From positions 1-64,000 of the forward strand of contig NZ_AUBA01000014.1 of NCBI RefSeq assembly GCF_000429005.1: 64,000 nt of DNA, read 5' to 3'. This document shows positions 62,490 to 64,000 of this stretch, one piece after another (the stretch's first letter is position 1; each line of letters opens with the position of its first letter). A program made the translations under genes and the position numbers. The DNA is from Novosphingobium acidiphilum DSM 19966 (GTDB lineage Bacteria; Pseudomonadota; Alphaproteobacteria; Sphingomonadales; Sphingomonadaceae). The notes under the pieces were generated by a model that saw only the letters and a program-made list of their open reading frames with translations, had not been told where the DNA came from and searched no databases.

Positions 62490-62962
62490 GTCCCTGACCT
62501 TGCAAGCGGCGTGCCAGCATCCGCGTCATAGCCGACCACCGCGCTGGCCCCGTCGGGTTGGCCCGGTTCGACCACGATCCGCGCGGTATCGCCGCGCGCG
62601 CCCGCCGCGCGATCAAGCTGCGCGGCCTCGGCCAGCGCGGCGGCCCGCCCGCCCGGCGCATAATGCACCGTGATCGTCAGCCGCAGACGCGGATCGCGCG
62701 CCACCTCGCCAAGCCAGCGCGACAGATCGGGCGCGCCCATGGCGGGGCGCCACACACCCACCGGTTCGGCCTGCGGGGTCGGTGCCATGATCGGCGATCG
62801 CGCGTCTGGACGGGCGGGGCCCGGCGCATGCCCACCGGGCTTGTCCGTACCCAACGGACCATCGGGGGCATCGCCAAGTGCCGAGGCGGTGACCATGAAC
62901 AGGATCAGCGAAAGGTCGGCCAGAATCGTCTGCCAACTGGTGCTGACGGTGCGCGCGATCAT
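62486..62962 (-). CDS. Short MotB-like protein
   Basis: 158 residues. The N-terminal helix QTILADLSLILFMVTASA resembles the MotB transmembrane segment, including the essential proton-binding Asp (near 16). After a Pro/Gly linker, the remaining ~80 residues (LTITVHYAPGGRAAALAEAA...) look like a shortened, degenerate OmpA/MotB peptidoglycan-binding domain. It overlaps the MotA-like gene start (ATGA). A canonical MotB is about twice as long, so either this is a variant stator or the domain is reduced. Confidence 0.65.
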   Translation of the reverse strand: MIARTVSTSWQTILADLSLILFMVTASALGDAPDGPLGTDKPGGHAPGPARPDARSPIMAPTPQAEPVGVWRPAMGAPDLSRWLGEVARDPRLRLTITVHYAPGGRAAALAEAAQLDRAAGARGDTARIVVEPGQPDGASAVVGYDADAGTPLARSGT

Positions 62963-63612
62963 GCCGCTTCGGCCCCGCCGCGACGCAACCGGGGGGATAC
63001 GGCCGCAAATTGCGCGGCGATCCAGTCGATCAGGTCCTGCCGCGCAGCCTCTTCGCGTTCGGCACGCCGCTCGATCGCGCGCGCCAGCGGGGCCAGCAGC
63101 ATGTTGGCCAGCAACAGGCCGTACAGCGTGGCCAGCACCGACATCGAAATCGCGTTCATGAACATCGCCCGTGCAATCCCGCGTCCTGACAGCTGCGCCA
63201 GCGAGACCAGCGTCCCGGCCAGACCGAACACCGGCGCCAGATCCGCCGCCTGCGCCAGCGTGACGGCCGCGCGCTGCGCCCGGGCCAGGCGTTTTTTGCG
63301 ATCGATGGTGTGATGCATCAGCAGCATCGAGGCCGAATGCCCCTCGATCATCGCCTTGATCGCATCGTCGAGCGCCGGATCACCGGTGGCGCGCGCGCGC
63401 GCGCGATAGACGCCGTCCTTGCGGATATCGTTGGCCAGCGGGGCCAGATCGCGGCGGATCAGGTCGGGATTGAACGAAGGCCGCAGCAATGCCGCCAGCG
63501 CTCGCGCAGTCGATCGACAATCGGCGCGCCCCGCGCGCAGCACGGTTGCCAGCAGGGTTCCGCCCACCACGATGGCTGCGGGCACGGGATCGATCAGGTG
63601 GGCAAGGTCCAT
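62959..63612 (-). CDS. Short MotA-like stator/proton-channel protein
   Basis: 217 residues from the ATG at 63612 (MDLAHLIDPVPAAIVVGGTLL). It has MotA/TolQ/ExbB-type features: an opening VGGTLLATVL segment and a C-terminal pair of helices (LAPVFGLAGTLVSLAQ and SVLATLYGLLLANMLLAPLA). It is shorter than canonical MotA (about 295 residues), lacking a recognisable first membrane helix. Coupled by ATGA to the MotB-like gene and then flgA. It probably belongs to the flagellar operon, either as the stator or an accessory channel. Confidence 0.7.
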   Translation of the reverse strand: MDLAHLIDPVPAAIVVGGTLLATVLRAGRADCRSTARALAALLRPSFNPDLIRRDLAPLANDIRKDGVYRARARATGDPALDDAIKAMIEGHSASMLLMHHTIDRKKRLARAQRAAVTLAQAADLAPVFGLAGTLVSLAQLSGRGIARAMFMNAISMSVLATLYGLLLANMLLAPLARAIERRAEREEAARQDLIDWIAAQFAAVSPRLRRGGAEAA

Positions 63613-63826
63613 ATGCGCAAGGGGTCCTGCCGGAACGGATGAAAGCACGGTGGGCGCAGGAACCAACCGCCTCGGGGGATGACGTGGCTGGTTCCTGCAG
63701 GTCAAAGGACGGCGGCCGGCCGGCGGATTTCAGGGCGGGCACGACTTTGCCGCCGATCCGGCAATCCGGCAGCGGTTTGCCGCCAATGCCACCGGCAATG
63801 GCCATCACAGGCCTCGCCACAGGGTT
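63613..63826. other. Divergent region, MotA-like / flgB
   Basis: 214 bases without an ORF worth calling. Near-consensus sigma-54-like sequences at 63615-63633 (minus) and 63737-63750 (plus) each have the -24/-12 spacing off by one base. The functional-looking site for flgB starts at 63827. Confidence 0.4.
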
Positions 63827-63842
63827 TGGCACGCGCCTTGCA
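63827..63842 (+). promoter_or_regulatory. Sigma-54 promoter of flgB
   Basis: TGGCACGCGCCTTGCA matches the -24/-12 consensus (TGGCACG-N4-TTGCW) exactly. The flgB ATG lies 47 bases downstream, preceded by AGGAG at 63871-63875. Confidence 0.92.
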
Positions 63843-63888
63843 GTCCATGGTCCCGTACGACGTTGCACACAGGAGCATCGAGACCATC

Positions 63889-64000
63889 ATGGGCGACAGC
63901 CTGTTCGGCATTCATGGCATGGCGCTGGAACTGCGCGCGCAGCGATTGGGCGTGCTGACCTCCAATATCGCCAATGCCGCCACCCCGGGTTACAAGGCGC
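63889..64000 (+). CDS. flgB: Flagellar basal-body rod protein FlgB (partial, runs off the window)
   Basis: The first ~37 residues are visible. The segment RLGVLTSNIANAATPGYKA is the rod/hook-protein family signature (LxxxxxNxANxxTPGYKA). The opening MGDSLFGIHGMALELRAQR and the divergent flagellar context favour FlgB over other rod proteins. Driven by the adjacent sigma-54 promoter. Confidence 0.88.
   Translation, partial: MGDSLFGIHGMALELRAQRLGVLTSNIANAATPGYKA

Noticed and set aside
63615..63633. Sigma-54 promoter for the MotA-like gene
   Set aside because: The -24/-12 spacing is one base too long, and the -12 element would lie almost at the start codon.
63737..63750. Second sigma-54 site on the plus strand before flgB
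   Set aside because: GGGCACGACTTTGC has spacing one base short; the perfect site 90 bases closer to flgB is sufficient.

Overview
The window is a high-GC chromosomal segment of an alphaproteobacterium, most likely a sphingomonad (Sphingomonas/Novosphingobium-like). The assignment rests on CtrA and ChpT, a DUF4167 protein, a TorF-type porin, the HIG1-like small protein next to a PduO-type adenosyltransferase, RpoH and the lptB-rpoN pair. It is nearly all core genome. The exception is the first ~250 bases, which are visibly AT-richer and abut the 3' end of guaA, a known integration site for genomic islands.

Layout. 1-13.8 kb: guaA, a 27-residue membrane peptide, gluQRS, a HIG1-like protein, a cobalamin adenosyltransferase, 3-hydroxybutyryl-CoA dehydrogenase, a DMT-type protein, polA, a tiny lipoprotein, a beta-lactamase-like serine hydrolase, a phosphotransferase/acyl-CoA dehydrogenase operon, and metK under a palindromic operator. 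13.8-25.4 kb: lnt, DUF4167, the overlapping hisS-prfA-prmC operon, an M61 peptidase, DUF1345, ppa, pmbA and a small membrane protein. 25.5-41 kb: lptB-rpoN, a TPR protein, ctrA, trmB, an unknown gene, a porin, a phosphoesterase, mtgA, rpoH, an RluD-type pseudouridine synthase, chpT, a peptidoglycan amidase, RNase P RNA, a metal exporter, clpX and clpP. 41-49.7 kb: an exported amidase-signature enzyme, a hypothetical protein, tig, tRNA-Leu(UAG), sppA, and pyrB with a degenerate pyrC. 49.6-55.5 kb: a ParA / ribbon-helix-helix / TPR-SPOR operon divergent from a Sel1-SPOR gene, then DUF418 and an L,D-transpeptidase. 55.5-57.2 kb: two SDR enzymes. 57.3-64 kb: a flagellar cluster (fliA, flhA, a lytic transglycosylase, flgN, flgM, flgA, a small MotB-like/MotA-like pair, and the start of flgB).

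How the parts connect. Most of the CtrA control pathway lies within 12 kb: ctrA, the phosphotransferase chpT, and clpP/clpX, which degrade CtrA in Caulobacter. rpoN is also present, and two textbook sigma-54 promoters sit in the flagellar cluster, one before the transglycosylase-flhA-fliA operon and one before flgB. Two lipid/CoA-metabolism operons more than 47 kb apart share a near-identical 16-bp palindromic operator, which suggests one local regulator.

Most unusual items: the ParA-RHH-SPOR cluster, a candidate chromosomal positioning system tied to septal peptidoglycan; the undersized MotA/MotB-like pair; the shared operator; a GC-rich hairpin that masks the ribosome binding site of an unknown gene downstream of trmB; a perfect 24-bp inverted repeat upstream of pyrB; a dihydroorotase without its metal ligands; and a class A beta-lactamase homologue without the general-base glutamate. 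No CRISPR array, prophage or insertion sequence was seen.
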